The notes under the pieces were generated by a model, which saw only the letters and a list, made by a program, of their open reading frames with translations, did no database searches and was not told the DNA's origin. Below are positions 60,336-62,766 of a DNA stretch of 62,766 bases, piece by piece. Positions within the stretch are counted from its first letter, which is position 1. Every line of letters starts with the position of its first letter. This stretch comes from an uncultured Collinsella sp. (GTDB lineage: Bacteria; Actinomycetota; Coriobacteriia; Coriobacteriales; Coriobacteriaceae), in the NCBI GenBank assembly GCA_900541725.1, contig UQLB01000013.1, forward strand, positions 1-62,766, read 5' to 3'. Both the position numbers and the translations under genes were made by a program.

Positions 60336-61748
60336 ATGGGGACCAAATCCCAGAAGAAAACTCAATCATCATCGAAGACCTCGACGTTTCTTACCGTGAT
60401 GTATGTCGCCGCCTTTGTCGCCGCGTTTAACGAGAACATCATTAACGTGGCGCTGCACGATATTATGGCGGCGTTTTCGGTGAGTGCGACCACGGCACAA
60501 TGGCTCGTTTCGGGCTACATGATCGTGACGTCGATTTTCACGGCCATCATGGCCTTCCTGTCCGACCGCTTCTCGACCCGCAAGCTGCTGTTCTTTGCAT
60601 GCGGCTGCATGGTTGTCGGCGAGATCCTGTGCCTGCTGGCGCCGTCGTTTGCCGTGCTGCTGCCGAGCCGTATCCTGCAGGCTGCGGGCTCGGGCATCTT
60701 GTTCCCGCTTATGATGAACGTGGTGCTGTCTTGCGCCCCGCGCGAGAAGCTCGGCCTGTATTTGAGCCTGGGCGGTGCTTGCATCACGTTGGGACCGGCG
60801 TTTGGTCCTGTGATTAGTGGCCTTATGTGCACCCTGTTTGGTTGGAGGGCTGTGTTTATCGTCCCGCTGGTGGGCGGTATCGTGGTTGCCGTCGTGGGTG
60901 CAAAACTCGTGCAAAACGTCGGCGAGCGCCTGGATGTTTCGCTCGATATCCTCTCGGTTATTTTGCTTGCTACCGACATCACGGCGTTCGTGTACTCCGT
61001 TGGTGAGTTCTCCGCCAATGTGACGACTGGTGTCGTGGCGCTTGCTGTCGCCTTTGTGTTGCTTGGCTTGTTCGCCGTTCGTCAGCTTAAGCTCGAGCAC
61101 CCGGTACTCAACGTGCGCCCTATGGCGAGCATTCGCTTTTGGCCGGCATGTCTGCTCGTGGTCGTGTCGATGATGACGACGTTTTCGATGAGCGTTTTGC
61201 TACCGCTGTATTTTGAGGGCGCGTACGGCATGACGGCGCTTGCCGCAGGCCTGTTCATTTTGCCGGCAATTGCTTTTAACGCGGTGACCTCGATTGCGGG
61301 CGGACGCGTGATGGACGCCCATGGTGCATGGCCGCTGCTGCCGATTGGATTTGCCCTGATCGCCGTTGGCCAGATTGCCATCTCGATGACAGCTGCAAGC
61401 ATAAACATCGGTATTGTCGTGGCGCTGACCGTTGTCGTGTATGCCGGAGTTGGCCTGGTGCTGAGCCCCTCGCAGACGGCTGGCCTTGAGACACTGCCCG
61501 CCGCCGAGCATCCTCATGGAACGGCGCTACTCAATACGTGGAACATGATTGCCGCGTCGTTTGGTCCGTCGCTGTTTATCGGCCTGCTTTCGAGTTCTGC
61601 GGCGGCTGCCGGCGCTGCGGGCACGGCAGCCGGTGTTGCCCAGGCGATTGGTTTTGCCGCCGCCGTGCGCGTGGCGGCCATTATTGCCGTAGTCGGATTT
61701 GTGGTGTCGGTTGCGTACGCTCGCCGCGAGTCGCACATGTCGCATTAA
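60336..61748 (+). CDS. MFS transporter, DHA2 (EmrB/QacA-like) family
   Basis: 470 residues and about 14 TM segments. TM1 contains NENIINVALHDIM, the DHA motif is VSGYMIVTSIFTAIMAFLSDRFSTRKL (read in parts) with the usual DRFSTRK loop, and TM5 has the antiporter motif LGGACITLGPAFGPVISG (motif C). Such proteins export drugs or lipophilic compounds with protons. AGGAAGG precedes ATG 60336. It is divergent from the deformylase gene. Confidence 0.9.
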   Translation: MGTKSQKKTQSSSKTSTFLTVMYVAAFVAAFNENIINVALHDIMAAFSVSATTAQWLVSGYMIVTSIFTAIMAFLSDRFSTRKLLFFACGCMVVGEILCLLAPSFAVLLPSRILQAAGSGILFPLMMNVVLSCAPREKLGLYLSLGGACITLGPAFGPVISGLMCTLFGWRAVFIVPLVGGIVVAVVGAKLVQNVGERLDVSLDILSVILLATDITAFVYSVGEFSANVTTGVVALAVAFVLLGLFAVRQLKLEHPVLNVRPMASIRFWPACLLVVVSMMTTFSMSVLLPLYFEGAYGMTALAAGLFILPAIAFNAVTSIAGGRVMDAHGAWPLLPIGFALIAVGQIAISMTAASINIGIVVALTVVVYAGVGLVLSPSQTAGLETLPAAEHPHGTALLNTWNMIAASFGPSLFIGLLSSSAAAAGAAGTAAGVAQAIGFAAAVRVAAIIAVVGFVVSVAYARRESHMSH

Positions 61749-61898
61749 TGTGTGCACATAGATTCTGCAGCTAGATTGGCGGACGACACCATAAACTAAT
61801 GGACGTTTTGCCGAGAGGCATGATTAATAAGCGCAAAGAGTGCGCGACGGGCCCCGCGAATGGGGCGATGATGCCCGAGAGGGCCAAGAAGGAGTCTC

Positions 61899-62766
61899 AT
61901 GTCCGAGAACGAAGAGATCATGAACGAGACCGAGAACGAGACCATGGCTGCCGAGGTCGAGGCAGTCGAGACCGTGGAGACCGAAGCTGCCGAGGTTGAG
62001 GCCGCTGACGAGGTTTCCGCCGAGGAGGAGGCCGAGGTTGTCGAGGCCGCCGTTGATTACGATGACGAAGAGCTGATGGACAAGATGCAGAAGGCCGCCC
62101 GCCTGCTGCGTAGCCGTCGCTTTGCTATTTCCAAAGAGGAGGAGGCCAAGGCCGAGCGCATGGCGAACATCGAGCGCGCCATCAAGCTCCTTGACCTCAA
62201 GCCCAAGATGGAGCAGAAGGAAATGTCCGACCTGCTGGGCATGCGCCTTCGTGAGCTCGATGGCCTGATGGCCGAGGCCGAGGCTGCCGATCTGGTTGGC
62301 CGCATCGACGACGCCGAGGGCGATATGCGCAAGATCGTTGTCTTCGCTGCCGAGGATGCCGCTGAGGGCCTGGTCGAGCTTGCCAACAAGAAGGAGAAGC
62401 TCCTGCCTGAGCTTTCTTATGAGGAGGCCACCGAGCTGATGGCCGCTCTCGATAAGGTCATCGCCCCGCTCGTCGCCATGGGCCTGGACGAGGACCGCGG
62501 TCCTCGCGGCGGTCGTGACGATCGCGGTGGCCGTGGCGGCGACCGTGGCGGTCGCGGCGGCTTTGGCGATCGCGGTGGCCGTGGCGGTGACCGCGGCGGC
62601 CGCGGTGGCGATCGCGGTGGCCGTGGCGGCTTTGGCGACCGTGGCGGCGACCGTGGCGGTCGCGGCGGCTTTGGTGGCAACCGTGGTGGCTATGGCGATC
62701 GCGGTGGCAACCGTGGCGGCTTCGGCGGCAACCGCGGTAACGACCGTGGCGGTCGCGGTGGCGATC
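61899..62766 (+). CDS. Acidic / MarR-like winged-helix / RGG-repeat protein (3' end outside window)
   Basis: At least 289 residues, open at the right edge. Residues 1-55 are extremely acidic (MSENEEIMNETENETMAAE). About 60-190 look like a MarR-type winged-helix fold (KAARLLRSRRFAISKEEE, EMSDLLGMRLRELDGLMAEA, DADLVGR-like ADLVGRIDD, then a long C helix). From about 200 on the sequence is RGG/DRGG/FGDRGG/FGGNRGG repeats. RGG tails bind RNA in other proteins. AAGGAG precedes ATG 61899. Short hairpins GCGCA-TGCGC (61831-61845) and GCCCC-GGGGC (61851-61866) lie in its leader. Function unknown; an RNA-linked role is inference. Confidence 0.75.
   Translation, partial: MSENEEIMNETENETMAAEVEAVETVETEAAEVEAADEVSAEEEAEVVEAAVDYDDEELMDKMQKAARLLRSRRFAISKEEEAKAERMANIERAIKLLDLKPKMEQKEMSDLLGMRLRELDGLMAEAEAADLVGRIDDAEGDMRKIVVFAAEDAAEGLVELANKKEKLLPELSYEEATELMAALDKVIAPLVAMGLDEDRGPRGGRDDRGGRGGDRGGRGGFGDRGGRGGDRGGRGGDRGGRGGFGDRGGDRGGRGGFGGNRGGYGDRGGNRGGFGGNRGNDRGGRGGD

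Noticed and set aside
62499..62766. Tandem DNA repeat or CRISPR at the right edge
   Set aside because: The repetition is explained by RGG codons in one open frame.

Overview
This window looks like part of the chromosome of a gut Coriobacteriia actinobacterium, most likely Collinsella or a close relative. The call rests on high G+C codon use in nearly every gene, an Ntn bile salt hydrolase, a fused HTH-aminotransferase, a TetM-like translation GTPase, and many small drug/metabolite exporters with LysR partners. Species is inference; no rRNA or tRNA gene is present to settle it. The first ~1.3 kb is visibly richer in A+T and may be recently acquired.

Layout. 0-10 kb: an XRE membrane regulator, TrmO, a MalY/PatB C-S lyase, then two related sensor systems. 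One is a lipoprotein solute-binding protein translationally coupled to a hybrid histidine kinase; the other is a single fused SBP-SBP-kinase-receiver protein. 10-17 kb: K+ channel, LOG-family protein, CLC channel, flavodoxin-ferredoxin (EFR1), an EamA exporter, and a GntR-controlled ABC-2 exporter. 17-28 kb: RF3, a queuosine-precursor transporter with a possible preQ1-type leader, SDR, uracil-DNA glycosylase, an EamA/LysR pair, MATE exporter, rRNA methyltransferases RlmA and RsmJ. 28-35 kb: a TetM-like GTPase, then a UvrA2-like ABC protein bracketed by two paralogous AAA ATPases with winged-helix C termini. 35-44 kb: TrmL, a CobW-type metallochaperone, redox proteins, two tandem GGDEF proteins (one with EAL) and a patatin. 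44-49 kb: thiM-thiamine-binding-thiE operon under a TPP riboswitch, then HAD/LysR/MetE-like genes. 49-62.8 kb: esterase, NCS2 purine permease, deformylase-like protein, bile salt hydrolase, Kup, a second EamA/LysR pair, the HTH-aminotransferase, a deformylase, an MFS exporter, and a 3'-truncated acidic/MarR-like/RGG-repeat protein.

Structures not explained by genes are frequent. At least eight intergenic palindromes share a GGGAC core and behave like REP elements; two supply the final Met-stop of a neighbouring gene. Three 46-nt hairpins repeat at an exact 62-bp period (43972-44141) with a compensatory base change. A 63-nt element occurs as an inverted pair at 14592-14777. AATTGAAC half-sites are helically phased in front of the HTH-aminotransferase. 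No transposase, phage, CRISPR array, rRNA or tRNA was seen.
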